Shown: in pieces, positions 11,695 through 22,170 of the stretch
Numbering within the stretch: the first letter of the stretch is position 1
Layout of the letters: each line of letters begins with the position of its first letter
NCBI GenBank assembly: GCA_012934845.2
Contig: WNNJ02002453.1
Coordinates: 62,001-126,000 of the forward strand
Direction of reading: 5' to 3'
Length of the DNA: 64,000 nucleotides
From: Pomphorhynchus laevis
Lineage: Eukaryota > Acanthocephala > Palaeacanthocephala > Echinorhynchida > Pomphorhynchidae
Made by a program: the position numbers and the translations under genes
The notes under the pieces: generated by a model
Database searches by the model: none
The model's input: the letters and a program-made list of their open reading frames with translations, nothing else
Told to the model about the DNA's origin: nothing

Positions 11695-12060
11695 AATAAA
11701 TAACAGACGTTGTATCAGAATAAGAATTACAGGTCATCAGGAGGAACTGCTATGCTATCAGGTTTTGGCCCCTAACTCCTCTACCCAACATAGCAGCGGG
11801 GCCAAATACATGCTAATGACGTATTTCCTCTGAAATAACTATCTAGTATCTTATTCTAATACAAAGTATATTATTTATTATCCATCCATAAAAATTTGCC
11901 ACTTAAGAGTTTAAATTTATTCTTTATATTATTGTGTTGATTTATATATTTTACTATTTTCTGCTTGATGTTATTTTTATAGTAACCTAGTTTAAAATAT
12001 GTATCTATTAAATTATTTAAATGATTTTGAAGAAAGCCAATATCATTACATATTGTTGCA
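11695..12060 (+). mobile_element. Palindromic TIR element (family M), copy 1 with flank
   Basis: The core 11695-11879 starts with AATAAATAACAGACGTTGT and ends with the reverse complement of AATAAATAATATACTTTGT. The first and last 30 bases match at 26 of 30 positions as inverted repeats. The interior is itself palindromic (CTGCTATG toward CATAGCAG around a GGGGCC-rich centre). About 170 bp of the right flank (to about 12060) is shared with copies 2, 3 and the partner at 12290-12565, so the mobile unit is longer than the core. No coding capacity: a MITE or foldback element. Confidence 0.7.
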
Positions 12061-12289
12061 ATTTTAAAAATTTCATATATTTTATATTATAAAATATATG
12101 AAATATATGAATGCTCATGCAAAAATATGTTTCTTGTAAATTTAAATGTCATCTTTACTATATAAATTAATAGTAGTTTTAGTTAATGTTAATTTAATGT
12201 TCATATCTAGATATACAAATTCTTTATCATTAATATTGGTTTTGTTAAGAATAAGGCTTTCTGGATAAATTTGTTCACTAATTGAATAA

Positions 12290-12565
12290 AAATTATTAGA
12301 ATTAAATACTGATATTGGCTTTCTTCAAAATCATTTAAATAATTTAATAGATACATATTTTAAACTAAATTACTAAAAATAAAATCAAACAGAAAATAGT
12401 AAAAATATATAAATCAACAAAATATTCTTCAATATAAATTTAAACTCGAGAGGAAAATTTTTATAAATGGATAATAAATAATATATTTTGTATTAGAATA
12501 AGACACACTAGATAAGCAAATTTCATCAGAATAAATACGTCCTTAGCACGTATTTGGCACCGCTG
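12290..12565 (-). mobile_element. Family M, truncated inverted partner of copy 1
   Basis: This is the reverse complement of the 11790-12060 segment: the shared flank (from ATATTGGCTTTCTTCAAAATC), then the TIR AATAAATAATATATTTTGT from 12473, then about 60 bp of the element interior up to CACCGCTGCTA. It stops abruptly where GC-rich sequence begins. With copy 1 it makes an inverted repeat centred near 12170. Confidence 0.65.
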
Positions 12566-12985
12566 CTACGATCGCCGCTTGGAAGGTAGCGATCGTCCAC
12601 TTGGAAGGCAAACATGATCACCGTTACACCACAAACGTTGAGAAAAGTGGCCAACAACGTAGCAATATAACCGCATTTGTAGAATATTATCGATACTTTT
12701 GAAGAGAGCTAGATGGGCTCTAAAACGGACCCAACATCTGTCATTGAAAGAGAAAACCCAAGTGCGCTTATGGGGCACTTGGGCTAACTCGGTATGGGTC
12801 TTCTTTTCAAGAGGACGTCTCCCAGGCCAAAGACTAAGGTTTCTCAAGCTCCTCGTCTCGCGTTTACCCAGCATAGTCCGCAGCGACTGGACTCTTCGGG
12901 GGTGAAAGACCCCGGATGGTTCAGTCGCAAGGCGGAGTGTTGGACTGGTTGGGGGCTCAGATCCCGCTGGACCTGAGGCCATGAA
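12566..12985. other. GC-rich island of unknown nature
   Basis: About 420 bp of clearly higher GC than all neighbours, starting exactly where the truncated M element stops. It has a 138-codon minus-strand frame (12982-12566) and shorter plus-strand frames, none with a motif I recognise. Local structure includes CCAAGTGCG...GCACTTGG at about 12759-12782. It could be a fragment inserted into the M element, a structured RNA gene or SINE-like piece, or foreign DNA. I do not assign a function. Confidence 0.4.
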
Positions 12986-13084
12986 GATTTGAAGATTCGT
13001 TGATGACTACGTTTGCGACTGGTTCAACTAACTTTTTCATGACCTTTTGATGCATGTCCCTTTTTAGTTGTTGTACTACACTAA

Positions 13085-13570
13085 CATTTGTTTTATTTAA
13101 GAAAATCTTATTATTACAATATTTTGATGTTCAGAAATACTACAACCACTTGTGAAAGAGAAGTGATGCTCAATATTGTGTGCAATGAATTATATGGAGA
13201 TCGATTCGAGCGGATGTATTTCGACGTCACTGTATTCAAGAGATTTGCCGCATCTACTCTACATCTGTAGCGTCAACATTTGAGTATAATGAAAATCTAA
13301 AAAGATCGAAATATGAAGAAAGAATAGTCGACGTCGAGATAAGTTCGTTCCCATCATCTTCTCAGTTTCTGATTGTCTTGGTTCATGCACGATGCCCTTT
13401 CTGAAACAGATAACCCGATTACAATCAGTTAAACAGCAAAATCGCACTTATTTCGTGAGTAAAATATGCAGGATAAAGCAGGTTATTGGCTTTACGCTTG
13501 GCCGTGCTACCTCCATGTACATACGAGGATTTCGATCCGGTTTAGAGTATCTCAGATTCTCCTCGCTGTC
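13085..13570 (+). pseudogene. Relic of the RLE retroelement C-terminus
   Basis: Translating piecewise gives VFRNTTTTCEREVMLNIVC, NELYG and YFDVTVF, corresponding to residues 841-880 of the 978-aa protein (VFENTTSTRDRDARADIACN, GLYG, FMDICCF). It continues with RIVDVEISSFVPIIFS, matching RIAKIEKGSFHPLIFS. The end shows a KICRIKQVIGFTLGRATSMY-like stretch, the family's usual C-terminal basic block. It has stop codons and frame changes and lacks the RT. Orientation is opposite to the intact copy, and the divergence means it is an old, independent insertion. Confidence 0.7.
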
Positions 13571-13733
13571 GAGTTACCGGGTAAATGATTGCAGCATACC
13601 AGCTTTTCTTTAAATTAAGGATGGAAACGTCAACCAATTATTTTATAATCGGTTGACTAATAATTATAGTAATTAAGTAATAATTAATTATAATTAATTA
13701 TTATAGTAATATAATAATTAATTATATTAATTA

Positions 13734-14103
13734 GTGACGTAATATCAAGTACAAAAGAATTTTAATACAACTTTTTTAATAAAGACGAACAGGAAAGTAT
13801 AAACCTGCATGCTTTTTTTAAGCCTTCGTCGGGAAGCTTAACCCGGAATGCGCCTACCACAAACACCTAGCCCTTAATGAGGCGTTTCGACCTTTGTCTA
13901 CTCATCACTACAGGGTGGTCTTATCAGTGTGACTCTGTAGCTACACAACTTCGGCATTACTAACTCCTCAGTAAACCTCTGAATAAAAGTCACTAAGCGC
14001 ACGCCCCTCCACCGGTTATCAACCTTACATATAGTAGGGCTTGCGAAAACAGTGGCTTCACAAGGCAGCACGTGTGATGTCGTTCCTTCCATCGTCAGTT
14101 AAC
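13734..14103 (+). repeat. Direct repeat N, longer copy
   Basis: It begins GTGACGTAATATCAAGTAC and ends near CCATCGTCAGTTAA. A second copy at 14227-14421 has the same beginning and end but lacks about 175 bp of the middle. Shared blocks include CTGCATGCTTTTTT, TTCGTCGGGAAGC and GGCAGCACGTGTG. Non-coding and moderately GC-rich inside. It may be a SINE or small non-autonomous element; no polymerase III boxes were convincingly identified. Confidence 0.65.
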
Positions 14104-14226
14104 TGAGTTTGCTGATCAAGCAACACGCTTGGATAAAGCAATTGCAAAGCACGAGCAAAGCTCCAGCATAAATTCTAAATTTTTTCGTCACTCCACATAT
14201 AGAGGTTATATGAATTTTAACTCTTG

Positions 14227-14421
14227 GTGACGTAATATCAAGTACAAAAGAATTTTAATAAAACTTTTTTAATTAATACGAACTGGAAAGTATAAACCTG
14301 CATGCTTTTTTACAACCTTCGTCGGGAAGCGTAACCCGGGATGCGCCTACGACAGACGCCTACCCGCAATGGGGCGTAGCAGGGCAGCACGTGTGCTGTA
14401 GTTCTTTCCATTGTCAGTTAA
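14227..14421 (+). repeat. Direct repeat N, internally deleted copy
   Basis: Matches the ends of 13734-14103 at high identity and lacks the central part. It sits about 120 bp downstream in the same orientation, so the pair may be a tandem duplication followed by deletion, or two insertions of different subfamilies. Confidence 0.65.
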
Positions 14422-14544
14422 AATAATTTGTTAACATAATTCACGCGGAATTGTATCACTCTCGTTTAAAATAAATTATTTAAAATAATAATTTAAAATA
14501 AAAGTTAAAAATTTAAAATAAAAGTTAATCTTATAAATTGACTT

Positions 14545-14940
14545 ATAAATAAAAGACGATGTATCAGAATAAGGATTAGAGGTCATCAGAATGAACTGCT
14601 ATGTAATCCGGTTTCGGTCTCTATTCCTCGATCCAGCATATCAGCGGGGTCAAATACATGCTAATGATGTAGTTCCTCTTATGAAATTTGATTATCTAAT
14701 ATTATTCTAATACAAAGTATATTATTTATTATCCATCAATAAAAATTTTCCTCTCAAAGTTTAAATTTATTTTTAACTCTCGAGAGTTTAAAATATAAAA
14801 ATATTAAATATTTAAATATTTCAATTTATTTTGTTGATTTATATAGTTTTACTATTTTCTATTTGATTTTATTTTTATTGTAACCTAATTGAATGATTAA
14901 TTAAAGATTAACCTATTTAAATGATTTTAAAGAAAAAATG
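14545..14940 (+). mobile_element. Family M, copy 2 with flank
   Basis: The core 14545-14730 has the same left end (GATGTATCAGAATAAGGATTA) and right end (ATTCTAATACAAAGTATAT) as copy 1, and the same orientation. The right flank to about 14940 (TTTGTTGATTTATATAG, TTTTACTATTTTCT) also matches copy 1, with an extra A/T-rich insertion around 14775-14830. Confidence 0.7.
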
Positions 14941-16954
14941 ATTAAATCTTAAGAAAATTAAGATTATGAAAATTATTATTAAAATTAATAATAGCAATTC
15001 TTAAAATTTCATTATTCAATGTATTATATTAAATAATCAGTCGAATAAATGGATATTTTTAAGATAACAACGGGTAGTACCAAATAAAACATATAATTTT
15101 AATTATTGTGTTATATCAGGCAAATAAGATGAATTGTATTAATATTATAATATTTTTGTTTTAATGGATGCTTACCTTATTTAACATTAATTTGATTAAA
15201 AGATTTATAATGCTTAACAAAACTAAAAATAAGTCACATTTTTTAAACATCATTCATTATCCGAATATTTATAATTTATTTTTACCGTATCTTGATGACG
15301 AACACACCTGTTTTTCTGAACCAAATAAATGTTTGTCTTATTTCTATGCTCAATAAATAGTAGTCTAATTTCTATAGACTACATTTAAAATTAAGAGCTT
15401 TCATTTAGAATCTAAACCTTAAAATTTAGACACTCTAAAATTATAGACACGCCTGAAAGAAATTTTCAATGAAGTTCTAAATTTATTTTGAAATTTACAT
15501 ATTCAACTATATTGGGAACATTTTATTTTGAATTTTCTTTGAAATTTACATATTCAACTAGAGACAGTAAATTATTGTTAAACGTCTGTTTGTTTAAGTT
15601 TCCATAATTATTGGGCAAATTGGGAACATTTTATTTTGAATTTTCTTCTTGCCTCTCTCACAAGCATCGTTAGAAAAATGATCACTCGCGAATTACACAC
15701 TACAATCAATTGCACAATCAATTTACACGGGAAGGAATATCATAAATCAACATACAATCCTACTACAATTTGTAGCAAAGCACATTAAATGTAAAATATA
15801 ATTCAATTTTTGATATTTAAATTCAAATTTAATATTTTTAAATATAATTTAATTAAAAAAAACAAAAAATAAAATTCCACGTTTTAACTAGAAAGTAAAA
15901 CATCTCGATGCCAGGTTTATTTCCTTTCAAATGAGCTTTCCTTACCTTTCTTATCATAAAGTCACGTTTGATAAGTCTAATTTTATCGGTTTCTGGCCGT
16001 AAAACACTTGCTGTGTTTTACAATACAAGACATTTAAATATTCGTTTAAGTGCAAGAAACTTAACTGTATACTGTATACAATTAAATGCATATTGTGTTG
16101 CAATTGCAGCAAAATATGCATTTAATTGCAGCACAATATACCTTAGTGTAAGGCACTTTTTGTAAAACATTCTTTGTCCCGATAAAACAGTGAACTTACA
16201 GTAGGCACCTTCATTCTTTTGTTCTAAACAGAAAGTGAACTATAACTGTAGAAATGTAAGGTTTCCTGCAAACTTAACTAGCGCTGTTAAGTCAGTTTGT
16301 AATTGAACACAAATGAATCCAATATAGTCCATATCATCGCGTCAACCGTCCATTGTATATATTCGTCCATCGCATTAAATTAGCCCTGTAAATTGGTGTA
16401 TGCACAGTTTACTAAATATAAAGATATGTATATCTTTAACATATCTACGCATATGGACCACTCCTTTCACCCTACGCATGTGACTGCTTTTAGACCTTCG
16501 TATAACAATCAGATAATGTAAAAAGTTTTGGACCACGTATATACTCTCTTCAAGTAACCGTTGACTGCCTTAAATCCCTTTTATAGGAAACATGGCCTGA
16601 GACACGGCAAACAGATTTTACATATGTTCTTGATCTTTCGCTGATATTAAACACTATTAATGAACTTGCCTGTTCATTACATGTAGCTTAGCTGCTTTCA
16701 CGCTTAAACTAAGTAAAACTGTAAAGAAACCAGGCTACAATGCTTTAAGGGCAATGGCCGAACGACATTAAAAATGGAAAACGAAGGAAATGAAATATTG
16801 CAGATTGTTTAGCGTGCGCTTTATTAACCATAATAATCAAAAATAGCATTATAGGTATGAAAAGATACACTTCCTGAATAAGACAGAAAGAATAAGATAA
16901 CAAAAAATATCAAGTGTTCAAGATTAATGAAAACGGTTTTCCAAAATATCCCTC
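14941..16954. other. AT-rich intergenic sequence, likely partly TMEM9 3' flank
   Basis: No coding family found. Short direct duplications occur: TTTGAAATTTACATATTCAACTA near 15487 and 15538, and TTGGGAACATTTTATTTTGAA near 15513 and 15623. At about 16080-16140 the words AATGCATATTGTG and TGCAATTGCAGC recur in both orientations. On the minus strand, AATAAA-type signals downstream of TMEM9 occur near 16825 (TTTATT on the plus strand), which could end that transcript. Confidence 0.5.
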
Positions 16955-17554
16955 TTAGATAAACGGGCTGATATTTTTGTAGACCGTGTGGCGTTGGCCT
17001 TCAAGTTGCTGCTGCCACCTATTTTGCCTGTCTTCTAGTTTATTAAATATAAAACTACTACATGATCCAATGTTATTAATATTACTGTCGCTAGATGTAT
17101 TAATAAGCTGTTGACGACTGCTAGTAAGTGTACTGCTGCGAGGAACTTCTATCCAGTGGCATAACTTTTGCAAGGACACCATACATATCATGTAAGTGTG
17201 CAGACAAACCATTACGGTAACAACAAGAATCACCATTATTCGCATAACAGAAGTCCGTCTGATTTCGTATTCACATTGGCAACGGGGACAGAATTGCTTT
17301 AGAAAATCAGAGTTGTTAGCAAGATCAGGGAAGTCGTTGAAGACGACTTTTTCACACTTACAGTCTTCTTTTAATGGGATAACTGATATGTATATCCTTC
17401 TACCCGAGTCAGTTAGATTGTAGTTTGGAATGTGAGAGAACGATGGACAGATACATCGACAACGATTATCTTCTGACGGATGAGGACTATTAGCAGAGAA
17501 TTGATCCATTTTAATCATAGAAAATTTAATAAACACAAGACATAAAATGTACAT
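16955..17554 (-). CDS. TMEM9: TMEM9-family membrane protein, single exon
   Basis: From ATG at 17554 the product is about 199 aa. The frame stays open upstream to another ATG at 17692, but the downstream start gives a short hydrophobic leader (YILCLVFIKF) like the family's signal peptide. A cysteine-rich luminal part follows: RCRCICP (C32, C34, C36), CKC (C65, C67), and FCPRCQCEYEIRRTS (C89, C92, C94). One N-glycosylation site NLT (46-48) and a single membrane segment (about 104-126) come next. The C-terminal block with RWQQQLEGQRHTVY corresponds to the family's conserved W-x-x-Q-V-x-EQR-x-x-[IV]-[FY] tail. TMEM9 proteins are late endosomal/lysosomal membrane proteins linked in vertebrates to v-ATPase assembly and CLC transporter regulation. 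Here the whole conserved protein lies in one exon and the usual final DRHxML motif is replaced, so a retrocopy is possible. No stop or frameshift is seen. Confidence 0.8.
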   Translation of the reverse strand: MYILCLVFIKFSMIKMDQFSANSPHPSEDNRCRCICPSFSHIPNYNLTDSGRRIYISVIPLKEDCKCEKVVFNDFPDLANNSDFLKQFCPRCQCEYEIRRTSVMRIMVILVVTVMVCLHTYMICMVSLQKLCHWIEVPRSSTLTSSRQQLINTSSDSNINNIGSCSSFIFNKLEDRQNRWQQQLEGQRHTVYKNISPFI

Positions 17555-17818
17555 CTGAAAATCAATCTTTATAAATAAAAAAATAAACGCAGCTCGTGAT
17601 ATAAAAAATATCAAAATAGAAATTACATAAAATAACAACCTTTTAATCAATGATTTTAATAAAAGATTTTTGTTATCTTTTAATTCTTTCATATCTTTGC
17701 TCCAAAACGCTAAACTAGTTACTTAATACTTACAACTCTATAGTTGTAAAAATAAAATATCGAACACGATAAGACGACGAACGAAATATTAATCATTTTT
17801 ATTCGGTATTGGAATGTA

Positions 17819-17970
17819 CTACTACTTTTTAAATCGATTTTCATTAAGTGAAAATAATGCTTGAAATGCTTGAAAAATAATTTTTATTACTAAAATATGC
17901 TAAAAATGTTCCAAAATAAAACAGATTCAGGTGAGGTGACAAGTTTTAGATTAACAGTAAATTAACATTA
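17819..17970 (+). repeat. Dispersed repeat R, copy 2 (cut by LINE-C)
   Basis: It matches 11247-11390 closely (TTTCATTAAGTG, AATAATGCTTG, GTTTTAGATTAACAGTAAATTAACATTA) and stops at about 17970, where the LINE-C 3' end begins. The continuation (TATTAAATTAAAGATGGTAT) is found at about 22178, on the far side of LINE-C. Confidence 0.7.
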
Positions 17971-18056
17971 TTATAACAAACAAAAGCAAATGAGCTACAA
18001 GCTCGTGTCGCTTACAAAACATGATAAAATACAAATAAAAAATATCAACAAAAAAT

Positions 18057-20900
18057 TCAATCAAATAGTAGTTGCAAATTCCTTCTTTCGGCTTCGATGG
18101 CTTTCTTGATAGCATCACTAGATATACTACTAGAGATATCAAGGCACTTTGGTGCATTCCATCCGTTAATTACCCCGGTTGCAAATCGATGATGAACAGG
18201 AATTCTTGTAGTTGGCTTTATTAATTTCCACACATGCCCACGAGTTTCTCGTCTATCATTCACGGATAATAAGCTAGAGAGACCACCAAAGCCGTCGAAA
18301 ACAATTTTGAATGCAGTTGATAAATTAATGGCCGATCTGCGATATTTCAATGTGCCGACACGTAGAGATGTCAAACGTTCAGCATATCTCAAATTGGAGA
18401 AATTCGGAATCATTCGTGACACTACGTAGCAAGTTCTCAATGTCACAGGATTCCCTTAAAGTCTGTGGATAAGTTACAGGTAAACCGTATTCAAGGATGG
18501 GAAGAATATAAGAGCAAAATAGTCGCATGAACATTGATGGACTTATCCGATCAAAAGACGTGAAAAACATCCATAAAACACGATAGCCTCGATTACAAAT
18601 ATATCTAGTGTGAACATTAGTTTTTAAGCTACTGGTCATCATCACACCAAAATCTTTGAATTCACCCACTCGGCCTATCTGAATTGAACCTATCTGATAC
18701 GATGAGTTTAGCGAAGAACCAATGGACATATGCGCACATTTAGAGGGGTTAACCCTCAAACCATTTTTCGCTGACCATTTTTCTAGACATGTCAGATCAT
18801 ATTCAAGGATCTTAATGTCCCTTCCGTCTCTAATAGGCCGCCATATCTTAACATCGTCAGCATACATTACGACATCATAACGAATTACAGATGGGAGATT
18901 ATTGATATAGACAATAAAAAGAAGTGGGGAGATAACAGCACCCTGTGGAACGCTAGAATGAATAACGAATGAGGTGGACATATCTGCACCTACACGTACT
19001 TTGAAAGAGCGTGAACTCAAGTAATTTGCAATCCAGGCGACATACATAGGACAAACACTAAGTGACCTCAATTTGTGATTGAGTCGATCATGCGGGACTG
19101 AATCAAAATCATGAGAGAAATCTACAAAAACGTACATCAGATTGAACTTGTTCATCTAATGAAGACTGTCATGCGTTGGAATAAACCAAAAGATTACTTA
19201 TTGTTGATCTATTTGGTCTGAAACCGTGTTGTGAGTCAGTGAGTTTACCGTTGCTTTCCAAATCAGAGGATATGTTTTTGACTATTAGCTTTTCAAGCAA
19301 TTTACAAATAATACATGTCAAGGCTACTGGGCGATAGTTCTTATACACTTGTCGATCTCCCATTTTATACACTGGAACTACAATGGACTCCTTCCAACGC
19401 GAAGGAATTCGAGATTGAAGAATAGAAAACTGAAACATACGGAAAACATATAAATATATTTGAGGAGCAACTTTATTTAAAAGAATTGAGGGAAGTCCGT
19501 CCAGACCGGCAGCGATGTTCGGTTTTAATTTACAGAGAAGCTTTAAAACATCTTCAGCACAAAACGACAGATTAGATTGGTCGAATGCATCTGAACCCTT
19601 TTCTGATTCAGAACTACACATTGTCCGCGAAGAGCAAAACATCGATGAGAACTCCTGGGCAAGTAAGTTTGGCATGACACTTTTACACGTGACCTCGCCT
19701 TGAGAATCATCCCTCAACTATACTAGTGGAATATTCGAGCCCCTTATTTTGCGAATGTAAGAGAATAGAGCCTTGCTATCCATGGAACTCAGTTTCTCCT
19801 CAAACTGACGACGCTTCATTCTCTTGAGAGCGGAAAATCTATTCCTAATTTGTTTGAAAGACTCATAAGATTGTTGTCCACAACGAAATGAAATCCACGC
19901 ATGTTTACGTGCGCGTGAGTGATACCGGAGAAGCCCATCAAACCAAGGAAAAACTTCCCTATGTATTTTAAACTTGGGAGAATACAATATCAGTAAGTTA
20001 TAGAGTGTGCTCTCAAAAACATACCAAGCCTCGTCTATTCCGCATTTATACGGATCTGGCCATCTAACCAGATTCAATTTGTAGATAATTGCGTCGAAAT
20101 CAGCCTTCCAGAAGTTCAGAGGCTTACCCTGCATAGGATTGACCGACGTTACATTGCTTGCGCATCTAAATGAAAAGGACAGTACACAATGATCGCTCAT
20201 CCCCAGTCCAGAAAATAATCTATGTGAGTAATATCCGACATAAACGAAGACAAGACCATGTCTATCTGGGCAGACGACTGGCTAGTGAAACGGGTTGCCT
20301 CACGTGCATGCTGATGCAGACCACTGTTGTGTAGCACACTCAATAAAACCGAGTCCGATGCAATGCGATTAGGAGATGAAAACGAGTCCCAATCTATTGA
20401 GGGAATATTCAGATCATTTAAGATTAGACATTTTTCTGTTGACTACAGAGCTCAATAAGTTCTATTAAATCATCGCTACTTGCCAAAGGAGGACGATAGA
20501 ACACTAGCACATACATAGAATTAACCTTATCAAGGCACAATTTGAGGTATAAAGCCTCAATCCCATTGGCATCACTAATCGTCTGCAAACACACTACATC
20601 AATACCTAAACTACAATATAGCAATACACCTCCTCCCCTTTGACCAGATCGATCACAACGAAACAGGTTATATCCATCTATGGATAATAAGCTGTCAGGA
20701 ACAAGGTCAGAGAGCCAAGATTCACTAAGGGCAATGATATTTGGATGATGAGAAGTATATATGACCTTCAATTCATCCATCTTATTGAGAACGCTTCGAA
20801 CGTTCGAATATATAACTTTGAGCCATTTGTTGTTTTTACGATATGGCGCATTGGGTCTTATCTTACAATTCTCAGAAAAAGTTTTTATAGCGGGGGCCAT
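18057..20900 (-). pseudogene. LINE-C ORF2: APE endonuclease and reverse transcriptase
   Basis: The frame opens with ATG at 20900, overlapping the end of ORF1 by about 16 bases. The AP-endonuclease part reads IYSNVRSVLNKMDEL (about 20815), ALSESWLSD, and GGGVLLYCSLGIDVV. The RT part, from 19717 onward, shows LKPNIAAGLDGLPSILLNK, YRPVALTCIICKLLEKLI, QHGFRPNRSTISNLLVYSNA, VDFSHDFDSVPHDRL, SVPQGAVISPLLFIVYINNL and MYADDVKIWRPI. The C-terminus runs to 18057. The reading continues across at least four frame changes or stops (segments 20900-20424, 20200-19718, 19717-19169, 19155-18379 and 18446-18057), so it is not functional as it stands. CR1/jockey-group by motif pattern. Confidence 0.8.
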
Positions 20901-22083
20901 CTCAATCGTGGACGACGCCGAACTACCCGAAAATTTACAATATGCAGATCATTTTCTCCAGATTCTATCCGAGCATTTAGCTCGGTCCGAGCAACACGCC
21001 AAAGACAACGCTCAGCGAAAGACATATCTGTCAACAATCGAAATGGGGACTGCCTCAGTTTAGATATTCGTTTTAAAAACTCACGGACCACTGAGGATGT
21101 ACGAAAGACAAGTTTCATCAAACGAGAACGTTCTTCAAGATTGTTGCGACGGCCTATCCTAAATATCGCAATATGGGGAACTTCTGAAATATATGGATCT
21201 TCTGGAGAAATAATAACTCTCAATGTGTTTTTGGAATTGTTCAACATCATGGTCTACTCGAGTTTGAACCACATCAGACGACGACTCGAGAACGTTCGAA
21301 ATAATCAAACACCGATCCCGGGAAGATTCATTAGACTTGCTGGATAAGAATGACCTGTGACTATTTAGTGGGTCAGTTTGTCGTTGAGAGAATATCTGAC
21401 TGAAAACTTTTCTAGACTGTTGACTAAAAACTTTTCTAGACTGTTCACCATCGATTGCAACCTGGTGTGGAATTTCGATACAATGAGAGTCTATATCATT
21501 GTTATCTGATTGCTTCGTGAGAGAAGGTGAGGTAGGCAATGTGGATCGTGACATGCCAACGGAATTGACAGCTTCTTTGGTAATTAATATTTCCGACTCA
21601 GTTTCCATACCCAGACTAGACATGATTTTACTAATTGGGAAATTCGATATCATGTCATCTGGGAGTATAGGGCTGGTGTTTTTTGTATCTCTAAGGTCCC
21701 CATCATAGACTTGGCATAGTTTGACAATCTTCACTCAATAGATCATTCGTCTGAGTTACATCTTTAAGTGCTGCACAACTCCAACCAACGAAGTGAACAT
21801 CATTGGATTCTCTGGACGTATCAGCAGCAAATATGATATCGGAATTATTCTGTGTGATCCTTGAGATATTTTGCAATAAAATCCAAGCGCTGCAAAATCC
21901 ACAAATAAATTTCTTATCACACATAGCCGATTGCTCGGACTCCTGAATTGAGACGGTTGTCCAGACATCACAACCCAAGGAACCACAACAAACTTCTTGT
22001 GTTGTGTACTTCGGAAGATTTTTCGTCTTTTCCATTGTCGTGCCTGTCTTCTCTTGTCTTCGTTTACGAGATTTTGATCCCAT
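20885..22083 (-). pseudogene. LINE-C ORF1: PHD-like finger plus RRM-like domain
   Basis: It starts at ATG 22083. The N-terminal part carries a Cys-rich finger CCGSLGCDVWTTVSIQ ... KKFICGFCSAW, resembling the PHD-type finger in ORF1 of some CR1/jockey LINEs. The C-terminal part (about 21250-20885) has an RRM-like stretch with IFRIGRRNNLEERSRLMKLVF and a basic RRRPRLRWPP end. A frame change occurs near 21700-21735 and another near 21160-21250. Such ORF1 proteins bind the element RNA as chaperones. Confidence 0.65.
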
Positions 22084-22118
22084 TTGTAGGTTGTATGTGT
22101 GAATTTTGTATGTATATT

Positions 22119-22161
22119 AGATCTTGTATGTTATTTGATCTCAAATAACATACAAAGATCT
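22119..22161. repeat. Hairpin at the 5' end of LINE-C
   Basis: AGATCTTGTATGTTATTTG and its inverse (CAAATAACATACAAAGATCT) are separated by about 4 bases, with one unpaired T. It lies between the ORF1 start and the flanking repeat. It could be the element's own 5' UTR structure or a foldback made at the end of reverse transcription. Confidence 0.7.
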
Positions 22162-22170
22162 CGCCTTCTT

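Larger units (their letters stand above)
17971..22165 (-). mobile_element. LINE-C, near full-length CR1/jockey-group LINE
   Basis: A two-ORF non-LTR retrotransposon on the minus strand: ORF1 about 22083-20885, ORF2 about 20900-18057, then a 3' UTR of about 85 bp ending at repeat R. The 3' UTR contains the stem-loop GAGCT...AGCTC (18004-17992) between TTGTAAGC and CATTTG, the tail layout shared with other LINEs here. It interrupts a copy of repeat R, which proves insertion. Only a handful of frame changes, so not very old. A 20-bp-armed hairpin sits at its 5' end (22119-22161). Confidence 0.85.

Noticed and set aside
12566-12982. 138-codon minus-strand ORF as a gene in the GC-rich island
   Set aside because: High GC alone creates long stop-free frames; there is no motif, no start context and comparable frames on the other strand.
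15168-15356. 62-codon plus-strand ORF
   Set aside because: Composition is almost purely that of AT-rich chance frames; no signal peptide, cysteine pattern or family match.
20745-21347. 200-codon plus-strand ORF in LINE-C
   Set aside because: Antisense to LINE-C ORF1 and the start of ORF2.
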